Below are positions 9,709 through 20,640 of a stretch of 64,000 nt of DNA, piece after piece (within the stretch, counting starts at the first letter, position 1; each line of letters starts with the position of its first letter). The stretch is from NCBI GenBank assembly GCA_020465985.1, contig JAANYP010000164.1, positions 98,288 to 162,287 of the forward strand, given 5' to 3'. The notes under the pieces are model-generated. The model was not told where the DNA came from. It saw nothing but the letters and a program-made list of their open reading frames with translations, and did not search any database. This DNA comes from Centrapalus pauciflorus. Taxonomy: Eukaryota > Streptophyta > Magnoliopsida > Asterales > Asteraceae. Position numbers and translations under genes: made by a program.

Positions 9709-10980
9709 ATGGACAACAGTGCTGCAAATTCCTCATACTATGACAATGGCTCAATGGGCAAACCTCCAAAGTTCAATCATCAGAACTTTTCTGGTTGGAA
9801 GTGCAGAATAATGCTCTACTTAGAGAATCTGGATGTACAACTACCAGAGATTGTAATGGAGGGTCCCTATGTGCCAACCTCTGTTACAACAATAACTCCT
9901 GCTGTTGAAGGAGCTGCTCCTGAGATCAGAACATTTGAGAAAGAAAAAGCTCAATGGTCTGATGAAGACGAAAGACTGGTGGCTCTTGATGCAAAGGCCA
10001 GAAACAATCTGGTCATCTCTTTACCTGATGATGTGTTCAAACAGGTTGAGAAGATGAAGACTGCCAAGGAGATGTGGGATACTTTGTGTACCGTCTATGA
10101 TGGACCCACAATCACACTTGACAACAGGATTAACAATCATGTTAGACAGTATGAACTCTTCTTTGCAAAACCAAAGGAGACTCTCACTGAAACCTACACC
10201 AGGTTTACTGCTCTTGTAAATGATCTCAAAGCTGTTGGGATCACCAAGGACAGCCTGACTTTGGTAAACAAATTCTTAGATGTTCTTCCTGAAGAATGGA
10301 ATTATTTTTCAACAATTTTAAGGAATTCAGGTACCATCAAAAGTATGGATCTTGTTAACTTATATGGATCCTTACTAAATGATGAGGAATCAAGGCAACA
10401 GAAGAGAAATGCCTTGGAAATATCTAAGAAAGGTGCAGCCTTTGTGGCTAGTGTGAGACAACCTGAAAATCAAGTGAGTGATGTGTTCATTCAACCTGAT
10501 CAACAGGCTGATGATAAGGAGGAAATATCTGATGAGGAAGACAATGCAGATAGTCTTGAACTGGATGATGAGCAGATGATAGCCATGCTTGTCAAAAGGT
10601 TCAACAGGAAAAGGTTTGGAAGAAACATGCTACAGGGAAGCTCAAATGCTGTCAAAAAGAAAGCATTTGACAAGACCAAAGCTGAGTGCTTCAAATGTGG
10701 CAAAACTGGCCATATAGCTGCTGACTGTGGGTCAAAAGCTGTTGGTCAGACATCCAAACCACACAAGACAAACAAGGATGATGGCTACAGGGTTAAGTAC
10801 CTTATGGCCATGGCTAAGCTGAGGAAGTTAGAAAACTCAGTGGTTTCTAACAGGCAAAAGGGACTAATGGCTGAAACTTGTGACTGGGAAGAGTCTGATT
10901 CATCATCTGGTGAAGAAGACAACAATTGTCCGATGGCCAACACTGATGTCCCATCAACAAGCAACTACAATGATGTATAA
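9709..10980 (+). pseudogene. gag: gag of copia E
   Basis: The ATG at 9709 is 49 bp after the primer site. The protein (423 codons) begins with a typical copia gag head (KPPKFNHQNFSGWK), has the UBN2-like middle (KEMWDTLCTVYDG, YTRFTALVNDLK, LPEEWNYFSTILRNSG), and carries a CX2CX4HX4C knuckle at 10687-10728 (CFKCGKTGHIAADC). Acidic stretches flank it. It ends at a TAA (10978-10980) where the related sequence continues in frame 2, so the stop probably follows a small frameshift rather than marking a natural end. This is one of the longest clean frames of the window. Confidence 0.88.
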
Positions 10981-12309
10981 GGTACAAAATTTTATGGATT
11001 ACAGTTCTGAAGAAAAAGTTAAAATGTTCGAATATATGCTTGTTGATCTAAAAACTGTTGTTGAGAAGCATGCTGTTTTATTATCTGAAATCTCTAAGCT
11101 TAAAACTGATATTGAAACAAAGTCTAGTAAACTCGACAGCTTCCATAAGTTGGAAGCTGAGCTTGATGAATTAAAACACATTAATTCCATTTTACTGGAA
11201 GAAAAGAGAGAAACAGATATAAAACATGCTAAGCTTCAAAAGATAGTTGGCTCTTGGTGCCAATCTACACAAAAAGTCAGCCACTGCATAAGTCAGCAGA
11301 TTCCTGCACAAATCCAAGCCTATCTTGGAGGGGATCTTGACACAGCAGCTTCCATTATTGAGGTTAATAATTTAAAAGAAGACTTGTCCACTCTTGGTGA
11401 GCTTCCAAACACTTTTATTCAAAAAGTGAATGGTAAATTAATCTCAACAAACAGGTTTGTCAGGCCTCAAAACACTGACAGCTTGTGTGAACCCAGCTCA
11501 GAAGCTGTTGATGAAATCAGTCTTTCATCTAATAAGCTTGCTAAGTGTTCTGCTGATTCACACAAGCAAAAGAAAGGAAAGCATGTCCAAACTGCAGCTG
11601 TGGACACCAAACCTGTTGACAAAACAGACTTTGGGTCTAAAGCTGGTGTAAAAGGCATACTAATCCTTTTAATGCTGAACACTTTGAAAATAAGTTTTCA
11701 AAGGGAAAGCAGTCTGCCTTTAACAAAAGTAAGTCTCAGGTTGAAGGCAAAACTGCTGTGATTTCAAATAAGTTTTCTAATCATAGTGGTAAACTGGTTT
11801 TAAATGAGAATAAGTATTTAAAAACCAGGAATAATGATTATGTTGATAGGCAACATCAATCACATCTCAGGAAGAGCAAAGGCAAAGCCATTCCTCAGCC
11901 TGAGAGATCTGGGAATAAGTTTCCTAAACCTATGGAAGGTCAAAAGCCAATCAAGCTTCCTATCTTTGATATCTGCCCTCCTAAAAAGAGGAAAGAAGAG
12001 ACAGGCAAAGCTGTGGTTATTGAACTTTCCACTCAAGCTGTTGATTCATCAAAAAGTAATAAGTTTGCTAAATCTACTGATGGAATCAATAGAAATAACC
12101 CAGAATGTGTTTCTGAAAAGTTTTCTTCCAAAAATGCTAAAAGAAGAAAATGTTATAAATGTGGAATGAAGACACATTTGGCCAAAGACTGTCCTGAAGC
12201 TGTGGACATGAGGCTTGCTGACTCTGATGTTTCCCTCACTGCCAACTTAAACAGTGTTGGAAACATCTTAGCCAATGAGAGTGGTATTCAAGCTGATACC
12301 ATCAAATAG
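10981..12309 (+). pseudogene. Linker of copia E: coiled coil plus second zinc knuckle
   Basis: After gag the frame moves to phase 2 (10981 to about 11655) and back to phase 1 (to a TAG at 12307-12309). The first part is a long helical segment rich in K, E and L (MLVDLKTVVEKHAVLL, LEAELDELKHINS) followed by IVGSWCQST and QQIPAQIQAYLGGDLD. The second part is basic, with repeated K/S/N runs, and ends in another CX2CX4HX4C knuckle (CYKCGMKTHLAKDC, 12151-12192). I infer an extra nucleocapsid-like or scaffold segment between gag and protease. The two phase changes are likely mutations. Confidence 0.75.
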
Positions 12310-14085
12310 GGAATATTAGTGTTGACATCACAAGTCCATCAACAAATGTTGATGAAGTAGGAGAACTCATCTCTGTGATGAGTTCCCCTAAAAGTATCTA
12401 ATATTCTTCCTATCACTCAGCAGGAAAAACAATCATCCCAGGTTTGGTACTTGGACAGTGGCTGCTCAGGGCATATGACAGGTTGTAAGAACCTGCTGAG
12501 TGATTTCAAGCCTGAAAAAGGGCCAAAAGTCACATTTGGTGACAATGTACAGGGATCCACTGAGGGATATGGAACTCTTAAAGTTGGTGCTGCAGTGTTC
12601 AAAAGAGTAGCCTATGTGATTGGGCTAAAACATAACCTTGTTAGCATAAGCCAACTGTGTGATGTTGGCTATAAGGTTAACTTTGATGAGCACCTGGGTT
12701 ACATATTGGATCCCCAAGGCAAAGTTGTGCTGTGTGCTCAACGAAAGAAAGGTGTACATGTTGTGGACATGCAATCTGCTGATCCCACAACTGAAAACTG
12801 CTTTCTCACAAGAACAAATGCAGACTTAAACTGGTTATGGCACAAAAGGTTGTCACATCTGAACTTCAAGAACATCAACAAACTCTGTAAGAAAGAGTTG
12901 GTGACAGGTTTGCCTTCTATGACCTTTGTTAAAGATAAACTCTGCACAGCTTGTGAGAAAGGCAAGCAGAGAAAATCATCATTTAAATCCAAACATAACT
13001 TCTCTATTAATACTCCTCTCTTCTTAATCCATATGGACTTTTTTGGACCTGTTAATGTCCCAAGTCTAGGAAGAAGAAGATATACTCAAGTAATGGTTGA
13101 TGAGTTATCCAGGTACACATGGGTTATCTTCTTGAAGAGCAAAGGAGAGGCTGCTAGAGAAATTATTAGATTTGTGAAAAAGATGGAAATGCTGAACTCT
13201 GCCCAAGTAAAGCAGCTTAGAAGTGATCATGGTACTGAATTCAGAAACAGTACTCTTGAAGATTTCTGTGAAGAGAAAGGAATTACTCAAAACTTTTCAG
13301 CTGTAAGAACTCCACAACAAAATGGAGTTGCTGAAAGGAGAAACAGAACTCTCATTGAAGCTGCTAGAACCATGCTGTGTGCATCAGGTTTACCTTCATC
13401 ATTCTGGGCTGAAGCTGTTAACACTGCCTGCTTCACCCAAAACAGATCCTTAGTGGTGAAAAGGTTCAACAAGACTCCATATGAGCCGCTCAAAGGGAGG
13501 AAACCAAATGTCAGTTACTTCCATGTATTTGGCTGTCCCTGCTTCATTTTGAATCAAAGGGATCAACTGGCAAAGTTTGAACCAAAAGCTGATGAAGGTG
13601 TGTTTGTTGGCTACTCTGCTATCTCTAAAGCCTACAGAGTGTACACCAACAAAAGAAAGGTGATAGATGAATCTATGAATGTCACCTTTGAAGAGTCCAA
13701 GAATGCTACCACCAAAGCTGTTCCTGAATCAGTTTCAGGAGAATTAAACTTTGATGATCTGATGCATTCAAACAATGAAGAGGACTCAAAAGCTTCCATA
13801 ACACCCAGTGTGGAACCTGTTAATCATGATGGGCATGATATTGATTATGTCAATACACCCTATGTGAATAAGTGTACTGACCTAATTACAACTGCATGTC
13901 CTGAACCTATCAATGCTGATTTTTCTGGTTCCTCTGCTGATATGTTCAACAGTGGTCAGTCATGTTCAACAAGTGAGCAGGCTCAAGACAACAGTGTGTC
14001 TGAAAATCTTGAGAGCTGTTCAACAGGTCCTGCTGAAGCTGCTGATAACTCAGGAGAATCATCATTGAAGAATGATCCTAAGTAG
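12310..14085 (+). pseudogene. Protease and integrase of copia E
   Basis: The protease motif is WYLDSGCSGHMTG at 12442-12480, with the catalytic Asp codon at 12454. The pre-integrase zinc region follows (WHKRLSHLNF at 12838-12867, CTACEKGKQRKSSF near 12943-12984). The core has HMDFFGPV, RSDHGTEF and NGVAERRNRTL, giving the DDE triad. The tail after VFVGYS is acidic and S/T-rich. The segment 12451-14085 is open in one frame (544 codons). The TAG at 14083-14085 stands where relatives carry a Trp in the KWTRCHPN-type motif. Between 12310 and 12441 the reading frame is not clean. Confidence 0.88.
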
Positions 14086-15726
14086 ATCAGATGTCACCCC
14101 AATGATCAAATAATTGGTGACATCAACAAAGGGGTATAAACAAGAAGGGACAGCTTAGGGAACTTCTGTATGTTCTCTAGCTTTGTTTCACTAATGGAGC
14201 CAAAGAAAGTGGATGAAGCACTAAAAGATGCCAATTGGATCACTGCCATGCAAGAAGAACTCAATCAGTTTGAGAGAAACAAGGTATGGAAGCTGGTTCC
14301 TGCACCTAAAGGCAAAACTATAATTGGCACTAAATGGGTTTTCAGGAATAAGATGGATGAGCAAGGTCATGTCATAAGAAATAAGGCAAGACTGGTTGCT
14401 CAAGGTTATAGACAGGAGGAAGGAATTGACTATGATGAGACATTTGCTCCTCTGGCCAGACTAGAAGCAATTTGTTTGTATCTAGCCTACGCTGCTCATA
14501 AGAGCATTAAGGTATTTCAAATGGATGTGAAGAGTGCATTTTTAAATGGAAAGCTGCAAGAAGAAGTTTATGTCAAGCAGCCTCCAGGTTTTGAAAATGA
14601 ACATCATCCAGGTTTTGTCTATAAGTTGGACAAAGCTCTCTATGGTCTCAAACAAGCCCCTAAAGCCTGGTATGACACTCTTACTGAGTTCCTTATGAGC
14701 AATGGGTATTCCAGAGGTAAAGTGGATACTACACTGTTCATAAAGAAGGTGAAATCTGATATTATGCTTGTTCAAATTTATGTGGATGATATAATATTTG
14801 GTTCTACCAATGAGCAGTTATGCAAGAATTTTTCATTACTCATGAAATCTAAATATGAAATGAGTATGATGGGAGAACTTACTTTCTTTTTAGGATTACA
14901 GGTTAAACAAACCTCAACTGGAATTTTCATAAATCAAAGAAAGTATACCTTAGATCTCTTAAAAAAGTTTAAATTTGATCAAAGTTCTCCTATTAAAACC
15001 CCAATGGCAACCAATGTAAAATTGGATGCTGATACCAGTGGCAAAGCTGTTTCAGTAATAGCTTACAGAGGTATGATTGGGAGCTTGCTATATCCAAATG
15101 CTAGTAGACCTGATATTATGTTTGCCACCTGTTTGTGTGCTAGGTTCCAAGCTGATCCAAAGGAATCTCATCTAGCTGCTGTTAATAGAATCTTCAGATA
15201 CCTGAAGGGTACACCTGTTTTGGGTCTTTGGTATCCCAAAGACTCCAGCCTTGAACTAACAGGTTATTCAGATTCTGATTTTGCAGGCTGCAGGCTAGAT
15301 AGGAAAAGCACAACAGGTGGATGTCAACTTCTTGGTGGTAAGTTGATAAGTTGGAGCAGCAAGAAGCAGAACTCAGTGTCTACTTCTACTACTGAAGCTG
15401 AGTACATTGCTGCTGGAAGCTGCTGTGGGCAGATTCTGTGGATGCAGCATCAGCTTGAAGATTATGGGCTTGTGTATAGGAAAATTCCTATTTTGTGTGA
15501 TAACACAAGTGCCATAGCCATTTCCAACAATCCAGTTTTTCATTCAAGAACAAAGCAAAATGAAGTCAGACATCATTTCATCAGGGATCACATCCAGAAA
15601 GGTAATGTGGAGGTAAGTTTTATTTCCACAAATGAACAGCTTGCAGACATTTTCACCAAACCTCTGGATGAAACAAGGTTTAATTATCTTGTCAGCAAGC
15701 TGGGCATGTTAAACAAAAGTGACTAA
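14086..15726 (+). pseudogene. Reverse transcriptase and RNase H of copia E
   Basis: After the stops at 14083 and 14137 (CAA to TAA) the frame is open from 14170 to 15726 in the same phase. RT motifs: MQEELNQFERNKVW, GTKWVFRNK, KARLVAQGY, QMDVKSAFLNG, YGLKQAPKAWYD and catalytic YVDD at 14779-14790. RNase H motifs: YSDSDFAGC (about 15268-15294), TEAEYIAAG (15394-15420), CDNTSAIA and QLADIFTKPL. The end at KLGMLNKSD is the normal kind of terminus. All catalytic residues I can see are present, so this half of pol is structurally intact. Confidence 0.92.
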
Positions 15727-16412
15727 GTGTCCTCAAAGGTCTAAAACTGTGTATGTATCACACTGATCATATTTCTCAGAACAGCTTAGACAGAACAGGC
15801 TCTGCGTGTTATGTACTTAGCCATTTTTCTGAAATCCTTGATCAACTTGAACATACAACAGGCTGAACACACACAGTTTACTCGTCCAGCCTAATCTGCT
15901 GGTCCATTCTTCACTCTCATTCCCTCACACTGACTTACAATATATTATCTTGTAACCTGCTCAGCTATTGGACACAACCTGTTCCTACATAGTTGAACAG
16001 GCTGAGGGAACAGCTTGCAGAATGAACAGCTTGTGATGACTCTGCTCATCACAGGTTTGACCAACAGCTTAGACCAACAGTTTTAATTACCTTTCTTGAA
16101 ACTTAAGTTACTTAATTAATGTTTTTATTTAACTTAATTACTGTGGATAATGTGGGTTACGTGTGTTAGTGATTAAAAAGGGCCCAAGTGGTCTGACAAA
16201 CGGTCTGACATGGACAACCGTTCCGTTTTCTGTTAACGACCTTTTCAAATCAACCGCCCAAATCTTTCTCTCTCATACACACTCACATTCAAATCTTATA
16301 AATACCTCATACTGTTACATCTTCGTCTTCCTCACTACTATCATCTGCCTTCTAAGAACCCTAAATATTCGACTAAGTGTCTTGTGCTTCTGCTACTTTC
16401 TCTACTCCCAAA
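15727..16412 (+). promoter_or_regulatory. Spacer between pol and ORF3 of copia E, with internal TATA box
   Basis: No ORF of note. The first 350 bp repeat the words AACAGGCTGA, GAACAGCTTG and CAACAGCTTAGAC, matching those in the 5' LTR. At 16297-16304 there is TATAAATA, followed by a C/T-rich leader (CTTCGTCTTCCTCACTACTATC) and ATGGCTCACAG at 16413. This looks like a separate promoter for ORF3, with a start expected near 16328. Confidence 0.6.
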
Positions 16413-18587
16413 ATGGCTCACAGAAATAACCCCTTCCTACCAGTGTTTGTTGGTGATGATGTTCAGAAGCATCCATCAGTCACCACAATGCTAACCCTCA
16501 AACCCACAAACTACATTGCCAACCTTACAATCCCCAAAAACTATGTGGGGAAAGGTTATGATCAAATGGTGGAGTTTTTGACAGTTCATCCGTTGAACTA
16601 TGCTATAACTGCAACTCCTGGTGTCCTGTACTAGGAGATGGTGTATGAGTTCTGGTACACTTGTGCCTAGAACCCCAACACCAAAGTCATCAAGGGGACT
16701 ATTCTCAATGGGACTCAGACCATTGAGATTACTGCTGATCTTCTCAGGGAGGTTCTTCATTTACCCATTGCTGATTCATATGATATGCCTCAGCCTGAAA
16801 ATGAGCAAATGGGAAACTTGCTACGCTTCTGTGGTGTAGCAGAACCAAAAATTGGAGCAACGCTGTCAGGAAGGATTTGTCTCCTACCTACAGCTTTCTA
16901 TTTGCTTCTGTGATGATGAGCTTCAGTAGCAAAGTTGGTTCATTTGACCAACTGAGCCGTGATGAAGTCCCAATAGTCCTACAACTGGTGGATGAGACTA
17001 CAATTGATATGCCAAGTGGATAATTCTGAACTTGAGGTACCTGGTGCAGCAAGAGCCAAGACCAGCTGCTGTCAGATACCCCAGGTTTCTGAGCCTCATA
17101 TTCAGACACATTTGTGGTGAGCATCTGTACAACTCTCAGCCTTTACTTCATACTGCTGCATTCCCTGTAATAGGGAATAGAGTTTTCTACACTGCTGTAC
17201 TTCCAAATGAGCCTCCTCTGTCCACACCAATGAGAAGGTTGTTAGGATTGGTGGAAGGACCCTCTGCTGTGAGGGTGGATCCAGAAGCTGCTGCTCCCAA
17301 GAGAAAATCCAAAGCCAGGTCCAAACTTGTTAAGAGGACCTTGGCATCCGCTGAAGCTGGGCCTGTGCAAAAGAAGGCCAAAACAGCTCGGTCTGGGTAT
17401 GCTCTCTTAGCCTCTGTGGCTGAGGGGGAGCAGGCTCCTCACCCTGAAGCCTCTGTGGCTGGTGCCTTTGTGGCACCTGAGACTATGGAACAGGCCAACC
17501 CACCTGTTTCTGACCCAGTCTCAAAACCTGTCCAGTCTGAACCCCTCATCACCTCTCCACAATCACCCACTTCATCCATTCACTACCAACGAAAATCCCT
17601 CTCCAAAAAGAAACCATCCAAAACAACCACCTCCTCTGTTCCCTCCCAACAGGGTTCAGTTGTAAGAGAAGCAACCCCTGCTGCCTCTCCTATATTGGGA
17701 GAAGGTTCAGCCCAATTGGAGCATGCTTCACTCCAACCTGAGTCCACCCAGAGTCAGCCTAGACCCTCTGGTTCCTCCCAACAGGAACCAGTTGTACAAA
17801 AAGAGATAACCACCTAAACTAATCTAGCCTCCCAACAGGCTGAGAATATTGAAAGACAGGAGCCCTCTCCACTCCATACTGAGTCCACACTGTCTCCCAC
17901 TCAAATCTCTTTACACCCTGAGTCTGCACGAGGTGCCCACGCTGCTGGTTTAGACCAATCAGCAGCTCAGCCTCAAACTTCTGCTCCCCATGATACAGCT
18001 GTTCTACACCAAACAGCTACTGAGGGACCAACAACACAAGCTGATGAACCTCAGGGATCATACCATCCCTCTGGTGAGGCTGCTCCCTCTATGCAAACTC
18101 CATCAGCAGGTTTCACCACTGCTGATGTTGAAATGCATATCCCATCTCCCCATTGCGAGGTGCTTTTACACCAAGGCACTGCAGATGGAACACCCACTTG
18201 CCTTCATGAGGATGTTGCAACACAAGTAGCATCTGAAAGGCCCCCAACATCAACCCCTTTTCCTAATGAAGCAGCTACAGCCGCTGCTGAGGGACCCTTT
18301 GACCCCTCCAAGTTGGGCCACATTACTTTTGCCCAGGCTATGGAGCTTCTTTCAAATGTTCCACTTCCCTCTCCATCACATCCTCATACACCAGCCTCCT
18401 CATCATCTTCTCCCTCTACCCAATCTAAACAGTCCACCCATACACCTCCATCTCCCAAAGACCTGCCTTTGAAGGATCAGCTTTCTCTGCTGACCAACAA
18501 AGTTGGTTCTTTGGAAACTACTATGACCTCTCTACCCTCTATTATTTCAGACTCTGTGTCCGAACAGCTTAAGGGATTCTTTGATTT
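16413..18587 (+). pseudogene. ORF3 (env-like/accessory) of copia E
   Basis: The ATG at 16413 gives MAHRNNPFLPV, matching MADR at the start of ORF3 in copia G. The N-terminal part contains YDQMVEFL and, later, YPRFLSLIFRH (about 17077-17109), comparable to YPRFVMMLIRH in G. A long P/S/T/Q-rich, apparently disordered middle follows (17270-18420) with a KKKPSK patch, then a helical segment (DQLSLLTNKVGSLETTM, 18475-18530). Stops at 16632 and 17815 and frame changes between 16640 and 17030 break it. ORFs here in SIRE-type elements are often called env-like; I see no clear signal peptide or membrane segment, so the role is open. The C-terminal part is lost. Confidence 0.75.
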
Positions 18588-18679
18588 AGTGCATGACTTA
18601 TTGTAATATTTGATTTAGCTTTATGCAAGCGTTATTATTCCTGGGATGAAGCAAGCATGTTTGAAGCAAGGATGTGACA
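18588..18679 (+). repeat. 5' LTR of B, right-hand remnant
   Basis: GTGCATGACTTATTG to GATGTGACA matches the end of the B 3' LTR (26670-26761) and the C LTR ends. It is joined directly to ORF3 of copia E with TAG (18587-18589) shared by both sides. It ends at 18679, followed by the primer site. Confidence 0.88.
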
Positions 18680-18695
18680 GGTAGGTATCAGAGCA
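18680..18695 (+). promoter_or_regulatory. Primer-binding site of element B
   Basis: GGTATCAGAGC at 18684-18694 lies five bases after the LTR end and complements initiator tRNA-Met. The copy in C reads TGGTATCAGAG at 28648-28658. The leading T is altered here (AGGTATC). Confidence 0.85.
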
Positions 18696-18885
18696 TTAGT
18701 TTGAGGGATTCAAGTGTTAGCAATAACACTTGGACTCAAACTTTCAAGCAAAGATATTAGCTTCGAATGTCTAGGCTTTAACTTGACCTGAGATAGGCTT
18801 TGACTTTGCTTTAGGAATTGGGAAATGAGGTAGAATAGGAATTATGCCTATTCTTATGCAAGTATTATTTATATAATTTCAGAAT
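18696..18885 (+). promoter_or_regulatory. gag leader of B ending in a candidate 3' splice acceptor
   Basis: The leader is nearly identical to 28660-28852 in C. It ends TATAATTTCAG|AATATG with AG at 18881-18882, four bases ahead of the gag ATG. The T-rich tract and CAG make a good plant acceptor, to pair with the LTR donor at 8068. Confidence 0.5.
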
Positions 18886-20080
18886 ATGTCTGGATCTGGT
18901 GAAGGAGCTGGAGGTGGACTCACTCCTGAACAGATCATGCAAATAATGCAAACAATGCTTAATGAGAACAACGAGCGTCAAGCTAAGTTCTTGCAAGATT
19001 ATTTTTGTGCTCGTGATGAAGCTGAAACTAAGCATAGAGAAGAACGTAGGAAAAAGCAACACGATGATACTGGACGCCACAATGATGACACTGACGAGGA
19101 GGAATCTCCTGTAGTTCCTCCTAAGGGCTGCAACTTCCGTTACTTCAAAGCTTGCGGAGTTCAACCTTTCAAAGGAGCTGCAAACTCTGTCGAAGCGCTT
19201 GAGTGGATTACTGGCATCGAGCAGATTTTTCTCATTAGTGACTGCGCTGAGGAATCAAAAGTCAGCTTTGCTACTACACTGTTCGAGGGAGGCGCTGTTA
19301 TGTGGTGGAGGTCTCAGGAGAATATGCATGGAGCCAACTGGATTAAGTCCCTATCTTGAGATGAATTTAAGGTTATTTTCTTTCGTCAGTATTGCCCGGC
19401 TGATGAAAAGAAACGTCTGGAAGAGAAGCTGATGTCTCTTACTCAGGGAACCAAATCGGCGACTGAGTATGAGATTGAATTTACTCGGCTTAGCCTGCTG
19501 TCTGACTACCAGGTTGCTATGGAGGAGCGAAAGATCGACCGTTTTCTAATGGGTCTGCATCCCGAATATCAGAAGTTCTTGAAGCACCAGAGATATACCA
19601 ACTATGCTGATTGTGTTGAAGCTGCTCGAATTCTCGAGCAGGTGTTTATTCGAGCTGGAGGAGTTCCTGCTTCATCTGTTAACCCGACATGTCCATCACC
19701 GCCCAAGAAATCACGCACTGGCAGTTATTCTGGGTCTTCATCCAGATATTCTCAGCCACAGCAGTCTCAATACCGGCAGTTTAGCTCACCTCCGGCACAG
19801 CAATCTCGATCTTATGCGGTACACTCTGAGCCGAGGCAGTGTCGCCGCTGCCATAAGTCACACATTGGGTGCTGTAACCCCAATGATGTGACGTGCTACG
19901 TGTGCAACAACATAGGACATAGCAGTGAAGAATGTCCTAACAAAGTTAAAGTTTCCAACAACTGTTTACGCCCTGGACATAATGAGCATGCATGTACGCA
20001 TCCGTTCAACATAATTTACCCGAGTGCAGAGCATCATCCGCGATTGCACATCGCGAGGAGATTCTAGTCACCATAACGAG
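18886..20080 (+). pseudogene. gag: gag of element B
   Basis: The start MSGSGEGAGGG at 18886 is shared with C (28853). The protein has a charged D/E/R/K stretch, then the gag domain (ALEWITGIEQIF, GAVMWWRS, DEKKRLEEKLMSL, RFLMGLHPEYQ), then an S/Q/P-rich linker and zinc-knuckle motifs (CRRCHKSHIGCC, CYVCNNIGHSSEEC, CLRPGHNEHAC). A TGA at 19357-19359 replaces the Trp of the SLSWD motif, without phase change. Around 20040-20060 a glutamine-rich linker present in C (30010-30070) is missing and the frame shifts. Confidence 0.87.
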
Positions 20081-20640
20081 CCAGCTCGGTGTCAGAATCG
20101 TGCATTCCAAATAATAGCCGAGCAAGCAAAGGAAATACCAGATGTGGTATCTGGTATGTTTCTCGTTAACTCCGTACCTGCTAGAGTTATTTTTGATTCA
20201 GGAGCCAACCGTTCCTTCATATCAAATTCATTTGCATCTAAACTTGGAATTGCACCGAGTACTCTACCTGTTATCTTTGATATTGAAACGGCTAGTAATA
20301 TAAGTGTGTCTACCGATAAAATCTACCGTGATTGCATCATTCTCCTCGATAACTGTACATTTCAACTGGACCTTATTCCGATGGACTTTCACAAATTCGA
20401 CGTCATCGTGGGTATGGATTGGCTTGATCATCATGACACCAACATTTCTGCAAGAAGAAGTTGATAAAGCTCACTACGCCGGATGGCCGCAATATTTGCA
20501 TCTACGGTGACAGAAAGACACGTGAAATATGCTTAATTTCTGTAGTCAAAGCTAGGAAACATATAGCTAAGGGTTGTGTGTCATACTTAGCATATGCGAT
20601 AGATGCTAAGTCTGAAAAGAAAGCTTTAGCCGAGGTACCG
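20081..20640 (+). pseudogene. Aspartic protease of element B
   Basis: The active site is VIFDSGANRSFIS (about 20189-20225), using DSG where family A has DTG. FDVIVGMDWLDHHD follows at about 20396-20440. The frame starts in phase 2 and ends early at 20462-20464 because of a change near 20450 (C reads HDANIICINK there). The continuation KLTTPDGR is in phase 1. Role as in other retropepsins: cleavage of gag-pol. Confidence 0.85.

Larger units (their letters stand above)
8518..18587 (+). mobile_element. Ty1/Copia element E (SIRE/Maximus-type), 3' end lost
   Basis: Parts in order: 5' LTR 8518-9646, tRNA-Met primer site, gag, a coiled-coil linker with a second zinc knuckle, protease, integrase, RT, RNase H, a spacer and a third ORF. 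Integrase before RT is the Copia order, and a large extra ORF after pol marks the SIRE/Maximus branch. The element stops inside ORF3 at about 18587, fused to the last 92 bp of LTR B. The polypurine tract and 3' LTR are gone, and about 1 kb of LTR B with them. Confidence 0.92.

Noticed and set aside
10500..10703. 67-codon minus frame opposite copia gag
   Set aside because: Shadow of the gag frame.
16413..18587. ORF3 as a host gene captured by the element
   Set aside because: A similarly placed ORF follows pol in the unrelated copia G and in D, so it belongs to the elements.
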